Of a DNA stretch of 64,000 bases, positions 8,771 to 17,434 are shown in pieces. The notes under the pieces are model-generated. The model made no database searches, had not been told where the DNA came from, and saw only the letters and a list, made by a program, of their open reading frames with translations. The stretch covers positions 248,001-312,000 of the forward strand of contig CADECF010000001.1 in assembly GCA_902825775.1 (NCBI GenBank), given 5' to 3'. The stretch comes from an uncultured Lysobacteraceae bacterium (GTDB lineage Bacteria; Pseudomonadota; Gammaproteobacteria; Xanthomonadales; Xanthomonadaceae). The translations under genes were made by a program, and so were the position numbers. Each line of letters begins with the position of its first letter. Positions within the stretch are counted from its first letter, which is position 1.

Positions 8771-9553
8771 CTAATCAAGCGCGGCGATGTTGAGTTGCTC
8801 GTTTTCTAGCCAGATCTGCACCGCCTTGCCGCGCAGTTCCTTGGGGATTTCTTCGAGCACTTTGTAGTGGCCAGCGACCGCGACCAATTCCGCGTGGAAT
8901 TCGCGGCAGAAGATGCGCGCCTTCTCGTTGCCTTGCGCGCCGGCCAGCGCGCGGCCGCGCAATGCGCCGTAGATATGCACCGAGCCGTCGGCCAATACTT
9001 CGGCGCCGGCGCCGACCGAGGTGAGCACGGTCAGGTCGCGGTTGTCGGCGTAGATCTGCTGGCCCGAACGCACCGGTGCGGTCTGGATCATGCCGGGTTG
9101 CCCGCCGTGCGGTGACGGTGCCGCGGGTTTTGCGGCAGGGGCATCGGCGGCGGCGCTGTCGCGGCGCGCGGCCGGCGCCGTCGGTTGTTCTGTCGGCGCA
9201 GCGCCTGCCGTTTCGTATTGCGCGCGGAACTTGGACAGCAGCGGCAGGCCGAGTTCGACGGCGAGTTTTTCGTTGTCGCTGCTGCCGTAGGCCAGCGCCA
9301 CCGGGATCACGCCGGCATCGCGCAGCGCATCGAGCAGCGCGCGCGCGGTGGCCACGTCGGGCGTCTGCGCCAGGCCGCCGAAATCGACGATCACCGCGGC
9401 GCGTTCGAACAGTTTCGGCGCGCGCTGCACGCGTTCGCGCATCTCCTGCGCCAGCTGCGCCACGTCCAGCGTGCGCACGCGCAGGTTGGCGATGCCGACT
9501 TGGCCGATCTTGAGTTCGCCGGCTTGGGCGTAATCGATTTGCGCGGACGCCAT
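8771..9553 (-). CDS. minC: Septum site-determining protein MinC
   Basis: A 260-residue MinC. The N-terminal FtsZ-inhibiting domain is followed by an Ala/Pro-rich linker (about 118-150) and the C-terminal beta-helix domain (VLTSVGAGAEVLADGSVHIYG) that dimerises and binds MinD. The linker is longer than in E. coli. It starts one base after the stop of the GNAT gene, so it belongs to the same transcript. Confidence 0.95.
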   Translation of the reverse strand: MASAQIDYAQAGELKIGQVGIANLRVRTLDVAQLAQEMRERVQRAPKLFERAAVIVDFGGLAQTPDVATARALLDALRDAGVIPVALAYGSSDNEKLAVELGLPLLSKFRAQYETAGAAPTEQPTAPAARRDSAAADAPAAKPAAPSPHGGQPGMIQTAPVRSGQQIYADNRDLTVLTSVGAGAEVLADGSVHIYGALRGRALAGAQGNEKARIFCREFHAELVAVAGHYKVLEEIPKELRGKAVQIWLENEQLNIAALD

Positions 9554-9554
9554 G

Positions 9555-10151
9555 TCAGGTGCCCGTCGGACGCTGTTCGGCGTGCGCGACGCGGCGGGCC
9601 TGGCCGGCCCAGGGCAACTCCGGCAGCGCGTCGCCGTAGGTGTCGCGCACCCAGGCGTAGCTGCAGAGTTCCTTCATCAGCATGCTGGCGCGTACGCCTA
9701 CATCGGGCATCACGTTCTGGCCCACTTCGCGGAAGCCGAAGCTGCCGTGGAAGAGCAGGGCCGGATCGGCGCCGTGGTCCAGGAAGACTTCGCAGGCCAA
9801 TTGCGGGCAGCGCAGTTCGGCGTAGCTCTGCACGTCGGCGTAAAGCGCGCGGCCGACGCCGCCGCCGCGACGGCGGCTGGCCACCACGATGCGGTCGATG
9901 TAGAAGAAGCGCGGGAAGCGCTCGCGGAACCACGCGAAATTGCTGCTCTCGTGTCCGGCCTCGGATCCGAAACCGACCAGGAAACCCGACAGATTGCCGT
10001 CGCGTTCGGCGACGCGGAAATATTCGGCGGAGTCGTAGAACTGCCGCAGCTTGGCCGCATCGAGCGGCAGGATGGCGGGGCCGGCGGCATTGTTGAGGGC
10101 AAGGACGGAATCCAGCTCGTGCTCTCGCACGTCGCGGACGACAATCGACAT
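9555..10151 (-). CDS. GNAT-family N-acetyltransferase heading the min operon
   Basis: A 198-residue acetyltransferase. The acetyl-CoA loop is RRRGGGVGRALY, and the C-terminal half has the usual FGFREVG strand. The start at 10151 is backed by GGAG six bases upstream; a longer open frame has no family resemblance. It lies one base before minC, so the enzyme is co-expressed with the division-site system. Its acceptor, protein or small molecule, is unknown. Confidence 0.88.
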   Translation of the reverse strand: MSIVVRDVREHELDSVLALNNAAGPAILPLDAAKLRQFYDSAEYFRVAERDGNLSGFLVGFGSEAGHESSNFAWFRERFPRFFYIDRIVVASRRRGGGVGRALYADVQSYAELRCPQLACEVFLDHGADPALLFHGSFGFREVGQNVMPDVGVRASMLMKELCSYAWVRDTYGDALPELPWAGQARRVAHAEQRPTGT

Positions 10152-10308
10152 TCCTGACTCCGTTGTTCTTGTTCGTACAGCGATTGCGGCCATCGGCGCG
10201 GCCTTCGGCGGATTATCGCATGGGCGGCCCCGCCCGGGGCATGTCCGGGCCGCTAGGACATGACTTTCGGTGCGTACGGGTGGCGCCCCATTGGGCCTAA
10301 GATGGGCC

Positions 10309-11514
10309 ATGCTCGGTCAACTCAGCCACACTCGCCTATTGCGCTACGCCGGCCTCTTTACCTGGGCCGTGGTCGGGCTGTGGCTGTTCAGCGTGGTGTT
10401 GGACCCCAGCTACTCCGAGGCGATGAGCCGGGCCGAATACAGCGCGTTCAAGCTGCGTTTGATGCGCTGGCTGGCCGTTTACGCCGCCTTCGGCGTCTTG
10501 TACTGGTGGGTATCGCGATCCCTGGGCCAGCGCCGCTCGAGTTGGATCGACCATGCGCTGATGCTGGCGTTGACGTTGTGCGCCATCGGCGTGAGTTTCC
10601 TGTCCCAGACCGGTACCGGCAGCATCCTGCTGATGGTGGTGGCGGTACAGCTGCCGTGGCTGTCGTCGATGCGGTTCGCGTTGTTCTGCCTGATCGCCGG
10701 CAACGCGGCCATGTATCCGGTGTTCGTCTACCTGATCGGCATGCCGCCGCTGGTGGCGTTGCTGCAGGCGCTGGCCTACGTGGGTTTCGCTGCGTTCGTG
10801 TTCATCACCAGCCTCGTGGCCCGGCAGCAGGCCGAGGCCCGCGACGAGCAGCGCCGGCTCAACTCCGAATTGCGCGCGACGCGCACCCTGCTGGCCGAAA
10901 GCGCCCGAGTCAACGAGCGCACCCGCATCTCGCGCGAGCTGCACGACCTGCTGGGCCACCATCTCACCGCGCTCAGCCTGAACCTGGAAGTGGCCAGCCA
11001 CCTGTCCGAAGGCAAGGCCCAGGAACACGTGCGCCAGGCGCACACCCTGGCGCGGTTGTTGCTTACCGACGTCCGCGAGGCGGTGAGCCAGTTGCGCGAG
11101 GGCGGCGCCATCGACGTCGGCGCCGCGCTGCGGCCGCTGGCCGAGAACGTGCCGGCGCTGGATATCGAGATGCAGATCGAAGAGCCCTTGACCATGGACG
11201 ACCCGGAGCGCGCGCACGTGCTGCTGCGCTGCACCCAGGAGATCATCACCAACACCGTGCGCCACGCCAATGCCGGCAAATTGTGGATCGGCGTGCGCCG
11301 CGAAGCGGGCCAGATCTCGATCGAAGCCCGCGACGACGGCGACGGCGTAGAAACCATCCTGCCCGGCAACGGGCTGCGCGGCATGCGCGAGCGCCTCCAG
11401 CAATATCAAGGCACCCTGCAGGTCGAATCCCATCCGGGGCAGGGCTTCCGCCTGCGCGTCTGCCTGCCCGCCGCTACCGTCCAGAGCATCGCCGAACAAG
11501 GAGTTCCCGCATGA
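10309..11514 (+). CDS. NarL/DesK-type sensor histidine kinase
   Basis: A 401-residue inner-membrane kinase. Five or six hydrophobic segments (about 10-175) form the sensor, with no large periplasmic loop, which fits sensing within the membrane. The HisKA_3 dimerisation helix carries the phospho-acceptor histidine (about 212, in ISRELHDLLGHH), followed by a HATPase_c domain (ITNTVRHAN; DDGDGV; GNGLRGMRER). The start is ATG 10309; GTG 10270 is possible but weaker. The stop overlaps the start of its response regulator (ATGA). It is divergent from the GNAT-min operon. The signal is unknown; membrane fluidity is a family-based guess. Confidence 0.9.
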   Translation: MLGQLSHTRLLRYAGLFTWAVVGLWLFSVVLDPSYSEAMSRAEYSAFKLRLMRWLAVYAAFGVLYWWVSRSLGQRRSSWIDHALMLALTLCAIGVSFLSQTGTGSILLMVVAVQLPWLSSMRFALFCLIAGNAAMYPVFVYLIGMPPLVALLQALAYVGFAAFVFITSLVARQQAEARDEQRRLNSELRATRTLLAESARVNERTRISRELHDLLGHHLTALSLNLEVASHLSEGKAQEHVRQAHTLARLLLTDVREAVSQLREGGAIDVGAALRPLAENVPALDIEMQIEEPLTMDDPERAHVLLRCTQEIITNTVRHANAGKLWIGVRREAGQISIEARDDGDGVETILPGNGLRGMRERLQQYQGTLQVESHPGQGFRLRVCLPAATVQSIAEQGVPA

Positions 11515-12152
11515 TCCGTGTCTGCCTGGTCGACGACCAGACCCTGGTGCGCCAGGGCATCCGCTCGCTGCTGGCGCTCGCCGACGGCATCGAAGTCGTG
11601 GCCGAAGCGGCCGACGGCAAGCAGGCGGTCGAGCTGATTCCGCAGATCCACCCCGATGTGGTGCTGATGGATATGCGCATGCCGACCATGTCCGGCCTGG
11701 AGGCGCTGCAAGCCCTGTCGCGGGCCAATGCCCTGCCGCCGACCATCATCCTCACCACTTTCGACGACGATCAACTGGTGCTGGCGGGCCTCAAAGCCGG
11801 CGCCAAGGGCTATCTGCTCAAGGACGTATCGCTGGAGCAGTTGGTCGGGGCCATCCAGACCGTGGCCGAGGGCGGCTCGCTGGTGCAGCCGGCCGTCACC
11901 CAGCGCCTGCTGTCGGGCCTGGAGCACATGCGCAACGAATTCGTCAGCCTGGACCGGCCCGATCCGCTGACCGATCGCGAGACCGAGATCCTGCGCCTGA
12001 TGGCCAGCGGCTTCTCCAATAAGGAAATCGCCAATTCGCTGGGCGTTGCCGAAGGCACCATCAAAAACCACGTCTCGAACATCTTGTCCAAGCTGGGCGT
12101 GCGCGATCGCACCCGGGCTGTGCTCAAGGCTTTCGAGTTGCAGCTGGTCTAG
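11511..12152 (+). CDS. NarL/LuxR-family response regulator
   Basis: A 213-residue regulator with a receiver domain (phospho-acceptor Asp in VVLMDMRMP, about 54) and a C-terminal LuxR helix-turn-helix (LTDRETEILRLMASGFSNKEIA). AAGGAG precedes the ATG. Its start overlaps the kinase stop, so the pair forms one two-component system. Targets are unknown; no other member of the operon is present. Confidence 0.92.
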   Translation: MIRVCLVDDQTLVRQGIRSLLALADGIEVVAEAADGKQAVELIPQIHPDVVLMDMRMPTMSGLEALQALSRANALPPTIILTTFDDDQLVLAGLKAGAKGYLLKDVSLEQLVGAIQTVAEGGSLVQPAVTQRLLSGLEHMRNEFVSLDRPDPLTDRETEILRLMASGFSNKEIANSLGVAEGTIKNHVSNILSKLGVRDRTRAVLKAFELQLV

Positions 12153-12174
12153 AGGCGGGCGGCAGCTCGCATTG

Positions 12175-12296
12175 CCTTCTCCCATCGGGAGAAGGTGCCC
12201 GAAGGGCGGATGAGGGTGCGGCGTGTAGTTGTGCATCGCGCTCGCGCCGAACCCTCATCCGGCGCTGGCGCGCCACCTTCTCCCGCAGGGAGAAGG
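12175..12296. repeat. Class E nested inverted repeat
   Basis: The element is bounded by two small hairpins, CCTTCTCCCATCGGGAGAAGG at its left end and a similar one at 12276-12296. It contains a second inverted pair, GGATGAGGGT and ACCCTCATCC. A variant lies inside mfd at 46187-46309. The left hairpin is 23 bases past the response-regulator stop and could serve as a transcript end. The rest of the gap to 12493 shows no other feature. Confidence 0.75.
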
Positions 12297-12493
12297 AAAG
12301 AGCATGCATTCCGCCGCTCTGCGTTAAATTTTCGAAAAGGTCAAGGGGCCAATCGCGCCGCACATGCCGCTGCCTGCGGGCAGATCGCTCCGGCTGTGTC
12401 AAAGTCGCTCGCCCGATCGCGGGTCTGTTTGTTACGATGCGAAATTCGCGACCTGACCCGCGCCTGGCCTCGGCCAGCCCTGGAGAACCCTGA

Positions 12494-13657
12494 ATGACCC
12501 GTGTTATCGAGTTACTGATTTCGCTGGCGATCGTGACCGTGCTGTTCCTGGTCGTCGGTCTGCTGTTGCCGTCTTCGCGTCATCTGGTCGAGAGGACCGA
12601 AACCAACCGCAAACTGACGATCGTGTTCGACACGCTCAACAGCCTGCGTCGTTTCGACGATTGGAACCCGCTAGTGCTGCGCGATCCGCGCATGCAGCTC
12701 AAGCTGTCCGGTCCGCCGTCGGGCGTCGGTGCGCGGCTGGATTATTCCTCGCAGGAAAAGGGCCTGGGCGAAGGCAGCTGGACGATCACCGAGAGCGTGC
12801 CGAAGCGTCTGGTTTCCTACGCGGTCGAGAATCCCGAGCGCGGCCACAACAAGCGCTTCACGTTCAAGCTCGAACCGACCGGCCGCAACAACCGCAACGT
12901 CGAAATCACTCAGATCTACGATGTGGATTATGGGTTCAACATCCTGGGCCGCTATTCCGGCATGTACGTCAGCCGCTACGTCGGCGACGACATGAAGATG
13001 GGCCTGGGCCGCTTGACCAATGCGCTGGCCACGGTGCCCAACGTCGATTACGCAGTGTCCGGCAGCAAGCTGGCCAACCTCAGCGTGGCCGAGTTGCCGG
13101 CTGAAGACATCCTGTTCGTCACTTCCGGCGGCATCGAGCGCGGCAACGAGCCGATCCAGGCGTCGATGAACGCGAACATGGAGTGGATCAAGCGCACCAT
13201 GGCCGCCAACGGCCTGCAGCCGGCCGGCCCGATGCGCATCATCACCAACGAACTGGGCCGCACCACGTACAACTTCGACGTCGCTCAGCCGGTTCGCAAG
13301 GGCGGCCCGGCGCCGTCGGCCGATGCCGCCAAGCCTGCCGCCGAAGCAGGCGAAGAGGCTGCCGCAGCCGCAGCCCCGACGCCTGCCGCCGAGCCGGTAG
13401 ACGCCAGCGGTCAGCCCGAATTGAAGCTGACCATGCAGGGCCCGGTGAAGTACGTGCGCACCCAGCCCGGCCGTTACGCGCATGCCACCTACACCGGCTT
13501 CATGCCCGAGCTCGAGAACGTGCGCAATGCGTTGCGCGCCTGGGCGCTGACCCAGGGCTACGAAGTCACCGATCGCGCCTTCGAGGTCTACAAGAGCGGC
13601 GTGACCGATTCCTTCGGCGAAAACGGACAGTTCGACGTTTACTGGAAAATCAAGTAA
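12494..13657 (+). CDS. Membrane-anchored SRPBCC/effector-binding-domain protein
   Basis: A 387-residue protein with one N-terminal membrane anchor (about 5-27). A START/SRPBCC (polyketide-cyclase-like) domain follows at about 35-185 and a GyrI-like effector-binding domain at about 195-387. The second domain is interrupted by an Ala/Pro-rich insert at about 275-310. Both folds bind small hydrophobic ligands. GGAG eight bases before the ATG supports the start. It is common in Xanthomonadaceae but has no settled function; ligand binding at the inner membrane is my inference. Confidence 0.75.
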   Translation: MTRVIELLISLAIVTVLFLVVGLLLPSSRHLVERTETNRKLTIVFDTLNSLRRFDDWNPLVLRDPRMQLKLSGPPSGVGARLDYSSQEKGLGEGSWTITESVPKRLVSYAVENPERGHNKRFTFKLEPTGRNNRNVEITQIYDVDYGFNILGRYSGMYVSRYVGDDMKMGLGRLTNALATVPNVDYAVSGSKLANLSVAELPAEDILFVTSGGIERGNEPIQASMNANMEWIKRTMAANGLQPAGPMRIITNELGRTTYNFDVAQPVRKGGPAPSADAAKPAAEAGEEAAAAAAPTPAAEPVDASGQPELKLTMQGPVKYVRTQPGRYAHATYTGFMPELENVRNALRAWALTQGYEVTDRAFEVYKSGVTDSFGENGQFDVYWKIK

Positions 13658-13680
13658 TCGTCGTTACCCGCCGCAACACC

Positions 13681-13714
13681 CGCACGCGCCGCGCTCATCC
13701 CGCGGCGCGTTGCG
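13681..13714 (+). terminator. GC-rich hairpin after the SRPBCC gene
   Basis: CGCACGCGCCGCG pairs with CGCGGCGCGTTGCG around a seven-base loop, 24 bases past the stop. Only a short T run follows, so termination is possible but weakly supported. Confidence 0.35.
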
Positions 13715-13741
13715 TTTGGACCCTGCGAATCGGAGCGCGCT

Positions 13742-14113
13742 ATGCCGATGACCGATCCTAATCACCGCCAGCGACGTTCTTGGCTTGCCGCCAACGGCGC
13801 GCTCTTCGCGGCCGCAGCGGTCGCTTTGTCCGCGTATGCCGCCCATGCCGCGCAGGGGCCGACGCAGACGCGGCTGCAGACGGCGGCGTTGTTCGCCTTC
13901 GGCCACGGCGTGGCTTTGGCTGCGTTGGCCCCGCAATCGGCGCGCCCGCTCGCCCGTTTCGCATTGGCGATGCTGTGCGTGGGCGTACTGCTGTTCTCCG
14001 GCAGCCTCGCATCGAATGCGTTGGCGCAATGGCAGACCACGCTGGCGCCGTTGGGCGGCTGCCTGCTGATCGCGGGCTGGCTGTTGTATGCCGTCGACGC
14101 GTTGAGGCGCTGA
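13742..14113 (+). CDS. DUF423 small membrane protein
   Basis: A 123-residue protein with about four hydrophobic segments. NGALFAAAAVALSAYAAHA is typical of the DUF423 (YgdD-like) family, whose role is unknown. GGAG six bases before ATG 13742 fixes the start. The next gene begins one base after the stop, suggesting a two-gene operon with the glycosylase. Confidence 0.85.
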   Translation: MPMTDPNHRQRRSWLAANGALFAAAAVALSAYAAHAAQGPTQTRLQTAALFAFGHGVALAALAPQSARPLARFALAMLCVGVLLFSGSLASNALAQWQTTLAPLGGCLLIAGWLLYAVDALRR

Positions 14114-14114
14114 G

Positions 14115-14789
14115 ATGGCCCGTCATTCGCGCGGATTCGATACCGAGGCGGCGTTCGAGCACCTGACCCGGCGCGACCGCAAGCTCGGCGCCTGGATGAA
14201 ACGGCTCGGCCCGATCCAAGCCGATCCGCGCTGGCGCAAGCGTTTCGATCCCGTCGACGCATTGGCGCGCGCGATCCTCTATCAGCAGTTGAGCGGCAAA
14301 GCGGCCGCGACGATCGTATCGCGCGTCGAGGCGGCGATCGGCAGCGACCGTTTCCATTGCGACACGCTCGGGCGCATCGACGACCCGGCCATGCGCGCCT
14401 GCGGCGTATCCGGCAACAAGACGCTGGCCTTGCGCGATCTGGCTCTGCGCGAGTCGCGCGGCGAAATTCCCGATCTCAAGCGCATGTCGACGATGCACGG
14501 CGACGACATCGTCGCCGCGCTGGTGCCGATCCGCGGCATCGGCCGCTGGACGGTGGAGATGATGCTGATGTTCCGCCTCGGCCGCCCGGACGTGCTGCCG
14601 GTCGACGATCTGGGCATCCGCAAGGGCGCGCAACGGGTCGACAAGCTCGACGAGATGCCCACGCCCAAAGAATTGATCGAGCGCGGCGAACGCTGGGGCC
14701 CGTACCGGACTTACGCCAGCATGTACTTGTGGCGGATCGCCGACGCCGCGATCAAGGCCAAAACGCCGACCAAGCGTTCGCAGGACTGA
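14115..14789 (+). CDS. AlkA-type DNA-3-methyladenine glycosylase (HhH-GPD)
   Basis: A 224-residue base-excision-repair glycosylase. The helix-hairpin-helix is LVPIRGIGRWTVEMM (about 136-150), followed by the Gly/Pro-rich loop and the catalytic aspartate in LPVDD. It lacks the N-terminal domain of E. coli AlkA and so resembles the shorter bacterial form. It would remove alkylated purines such as 3-methyladenine. Confidence 0.9.
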   Translation: MARHSRGFDTEAAFEHLTRRDRKLGAWMKRLGPIQADPRWRKRFDPVDALARAILYQQLSGKAAATIVSRVEAAIGSDRFHCDTLGRIDDPAMRACGVSGNKTLALRDLALRESRGEIPDLKRMSTMHGDDIVAALVPIRGIGRWTVEMMLMFRLGRPDVLPVDDLGIRKGAQRVDKLDEMPTPKELIERGERWGPYRTYASMYLWRIADAAIKAKTPTKRSQD

Positions 14790-14805
14790 TTCTTTTTTGT
14801 AGCGA

Positions 14806-14963
14806 CGGCTTTTTTGTAGGAGCGGGTCTTGTAGGAGCGGCTTCAGCCGCGAGCTCTTTCGTGCGATTCGCCGCGAGCTTTCTTTCTCTTGTCTGTCATC
14901 CCGAGCGTAGCGAGGGATCTGCTATGTCGGTGAAGCAGATCCCTCGCTACGCTCGGGATGACA
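14806..14963. repeat. Class A remnants and perfect 30-bp class D hairpin
   Basis: Class A units at about 14816-14880 are followed by a perfect inverted repeat. Arms 14894-14923 and 14934-14963 are exact complements over 30 bases around a 10-base loop; the core is CCCGAGCGTAGCGAGGGATC. It sits between convergent genes and could stop transcription from either side, though no U-tract is evident. Confidence 0.85.
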
Positions 14964-14979
14964 GTTGGGAAATTGTCGC

Positions 14980-15798
14980 TTACTGCGCATCCGCGCGGTA
15001 GCGGGTGTCGTACCAGGCCATGCGCCAAGTCGTAGGTTCTTCGATGTAGTCGTAAGCGCTCCACGCGCCGCGCGGCGGTTCGCCGCCGCCGCCATCCGAT
15101 GCGGCGTAGTCGTAGCGCGTACCTTCGCGCGTCATCGGTGCGGCGGCTTGGCCGGCGATGAGGAAGTTCGGGCAGCCATAGCGGACCGTGGTCGGTACCC
15201 AGATACCGGTCTTGGGGACCAGACCGTCGCTATCGACCGTGAGCGTTTCTTCGGGTGTCGCCGGAGATTCGCTTTCTTGCGGCGCCGCATCCGCCATCAG
15301 CGTCTGATAGGACCATCGTGCGGACAACGTGAGGCTGATGCGGCTGGCCATGGGCCCGAGCCCGGCGGCGACCTCGGCGAGCGAAGCGCCGATTTCATCG
15401 GACGCAAAACGCAGCGAAAAATGGCGCTCGTCGCGTGGGTCTGTCGGCTCGAGCCCGTCGCTCATCGCCAGCGCTATCGACGCATAAGCCGCCGCTGTGT
15501 AGCCGGCCTCCAACAAGGCCACGCCGCGTTCGAAGGCCGCACGTTGTTCGCGCAGGGCCGTGGTCCACTCCGTCAGCGTGAACGCGCCTAGGCGGTCGTG
15601 CGCCTGCGGCCACTGTTCGAACGCGTCGCAGAGCCGGCCGAACAGCGCCGCCGCTTCAGCGAGATAAGGTTTCGACGTGTATAGCCGCAGCAGGGCGCAA
15701 GCCGCGGAAAAAGCCGCCGCATCGGCCTGCCGCTCGTTGCCGCTGAGCTCGGTGACGAGCGGCGCGTCTTCGTATTCGATCTCGGGTTCGTCGCTCAT
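14980..15798 (-). CDS. Possible Imm71/Imm72-like immunity protein
   Basis: A 272-residue soluble protein. The N-terminal half is alpha-helical and Ala/Leu-rich. The C-terminal half has TGIWVP, GCPNFLIAGQAAAP and WRMAWYDTRY, a pattern I associate with the Imm71/Imm72 immunity proteins of polymorphic toxin systems. No toxin gene is in the window, so it would be an orphan. The start at 15798 (MSDEPE) is the first plausible one; it overlaps the stop of the small membrane protein upstream. The family call is from memory of the motif, not from an alignment. Confidence 0.5.
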   Translation of the reverse strand: MSDEPEIEYEDAPLVTELSGNERQADAAAFSAACALLRLYTSKPYLAEAAALFGRLCDAFEQWPQAHDRLGAFTLTEWTTALREQRAAFERGVALLEAGYTAAAYASIALAMSDGLEPTDPRDERHFSLRFASDEIGASLAEVAAGLGPMASRISLTLSARWSYQTLMADAAPQESESPATPEETLTVDSDGLVPKTGIWVPTTVRYGCPNFLIAGQAAAPMTREGTRYDYAASDGGGGEPPRGAWSAYDYIEEPTTWRMAWYDTRYRADAQ

Positions 15799-16070
15799 CC
15801 CGCCAGCCCCGATACCGCTGCGATCAGCACGAAAAACGCCGCGATCACCGCTAGTGCGAGAGCCAGCCACAGCAGCTTGTGGTAGTAGGCCAACGCGAAC
15901 GCAGGCGTCATCAGCAACAGCGCCAGGATCGTACCGATGGCGACATACGCATAGCCCATGCCCTGTCCGGCGAGGTCGCTTTTGATTCCGGTCAGCCACA
16001 GCTTCAGCAGGCTCAACACCAGCAACAGCGCCTCGATGCCCACCACGATCATGATCGCCTGTCTCATCAT
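15795..16070 (-). CDS. Small three-helix membrane protein
   Basis: A 91-residue protein with three hydrophobic segments (about 5-25, 40-62, 66-88) and no recognised family. It overlaps the start of the possible immunity gene by four bases, so the two are co-translated. It may be an accessory of that protein. Confidence 0.65.
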   Translation of the reverse strand: MMRQAIMIVVGIEALLLVLSLLKLWLTGIKSDLAGQGMGYAYVAIGTILALLLMTPAFALAYYHKLLWLALALAVIAAFFVLIAAVSGLAG

Positions 16071-16097
16071 TCCTCCATGCGCTCGAGGCGCAAGCCG

Positions 16098-16388
16098 TCA
16101 GCGGGGAAACACCGGTTTGCCTTGGATCGGATCGGGCAGGCCCATCAGCGCGTCGTGGCAGCGATCGCAGACCAGGCCGTGTTCCTGGCCGTCGTGGGTG
16201 CCGCGATGGGTATGGTCGCGGACGGCTTCGGGCAGATCGAAGGATTCACGTATGCGGCGGGTGTCGAGGTAGCCGTCGAAGTAGACCCATTCGCGGCAGT
16301 TCTCGGACCAGGCCTGCCCGCGGGACGTCACCGCGATGCCGCTATCGAGCAGGGCGCTTTCGACGGCGGAAAGATGTTCGCAGACCAT
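16098..16388 (-). CDS. Conserved hypothetical with CxxCH motif
   Basis: A 96-residue protein from the ATG at 16388, which is preceded by GAGGAA. It contains RGQAWSENCREWVYFDGYLD and, later, LVCDRCHDALMG, which places four cysteine/histidine ligands for a possible metal site. I recall similar short proteins in other proteobacteria but no assigned function. The open frame continues 23 codons upstream without a ribosome site. Confidence 0.65.
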   Translation of the reverse strand: MVCEHLSAVESALLDSGIAVTSRGQAWSENCREWVYFDGYLDTRRIRESFDLPEAVRDHTHRGTHDGQEHGLVCDRCHDALMGLPDPIQGKPVFPR

Positions 16389-16516
16389 GGCGTGTTTCCT
16401 CAGCGTTATCGCGGCCCGAATGCGGGCTGTTCCGTTCGTGCACATTGCGAGCAGCAAGACGCAAAACCGCGGGAAATCTGGCTAGGGAAGCGTTTCTCGG
16501 CAGGCTACGCCAAGGT

Positions 16517-16846
16517 TCAGCGCGACGGCAAGTGGCGCGGCACGCGCGCTTGGAGCAGGCGCACCAGCGCCGGATCCATGTAGGCGAATTCGTCCGGAAT
16601 ATCGAGGCAGATCACGCGCTTGCCATCCAGCTGGGCCTTGAACTTCGCCGATAGTTTCGAGCGATGCGCGCGCTCCATGACGAAGATCGTCTGCGCCCAT
16701 TGCAGCAGCTCCGGCGTGACTGGGTTTTCCGCGTCGTGGTTGAGCCCGGCCGACGAAGTCTCGATGCCGGGCCAATCGGCGAAGACCTGTTCGGCGGTAG
16801 GGCTGCGCAGACGGTTTTGGCTGCAGATGAAAAGGATATTGCGCAA
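16517..16846 (-). CDS. Predicted protein tyrosine phosphatase (COG4551-like)
   Basis: A 109-residue protein resembling low-molecular-weight tyrosine phosphatases. The phosphate loop CSQNRLRS keeps the catalytic C-x5-R-S, and LDIPDEF supplies acidic residues in the C-terminal half as in the COG4551 group. The start is TTG 16846 with GGAAGG nine bases upstream. It is shorter than classical Wzb-type enzymes (about 145). Substrate is unknown. Confidence 0.7.
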   Translation of the reverse strand: MRNILFICSQNRLRSPTAEQVFADWPGIETSSAGLNHDAENPVTPELLQWAQTIFVMERAHRSKLSAKFKAQLDGKRVICLDIPDEFAYMDPALVRLLQARVPRHLPSR

Positions 16847-16903
16847 CGAAATAGACCTTCCGGCTAACGCGTAAGTAGGCCGCTTGCCGGCTCGAATGAA
16901 TGG

Positions 16904-17422
16904 TTAGAAGCGAAGATGCCCGCTATCGTAGTCGAAGCGATAAATCTTGCCATCGAAGTCGACGACCTCAACAAACGCTGGATACAGCCTGAAACCTTCA
17001 GTGAAGGCGTCAGAGCCGGAAGCCGCCCACACGATTTCCCCGGATTCCGAGAAGCGGGACACTTCAAGCTCGCCATGGGAAATCAATGCATCTGACTCCT
17101 GGCTGTAGTGGACGCCAAAGCACGCAGCCTGGTCCGCGGTCATGGCCCAGTTGTATTTGAATGGGTCCAGGCTGAAACAAACAATAAAAGGACCGACGGC
17201 TAGGTAGCAACGATCGTCTCGACGAAGAAGCGAGTTAACGTGGACTCCGGTGGTGCCTCCGCCGGCGCCGAACACCGCGATAGGTTCGTCTTCAATCAGC
17301 ACGCCATGCACGGAAGTGGCGCGATAACCGCCCGAGAAGTCAAATTCGAACGGATATTGCCTAACGTTATCCGGCGAGCCGAAAGCATATGCCGGTTCGT
17401 TTACGACTTTGATTGTTTTCAT
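16904..17422 (-). CDS. Conserved hypothetical, lower-GC accessory gene
   Basis: A 172-residue soluble protein. FGAGGGTTGVHVNSLL, CYLAVGPFIVCFSL and ALISHGELEVSRFSESGEIVW suggest repeated beta-strands. I recall similar scattered proteins in Bacteroidetes and Firmicutes but no function. It has visibly lower GC and different codon use than its neighbours, consistent with transfer. It follows the VanY-like gene by 12 bases. An immunity-type role is possible but unsupported. Confidence 0.6.
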   Translation of the reverse strand: MKTIKVVNEPAYAFGSPDNVRQYPFEFDFSGGYRATSVHGVLIEDEPIAVFGAGGGTTGVHVNSLLRRDDRCYLAVGPFIVCFSLDPFKYNWAMTADQAACFGVHYSQESDALISHGELEVSRFSESGEIVWAASGSDAFTEGFRLYPAFVEVVDFDGKIYRFDYDSGHLRF

Positions 17423-17434
17423 CGAGCGACCATT

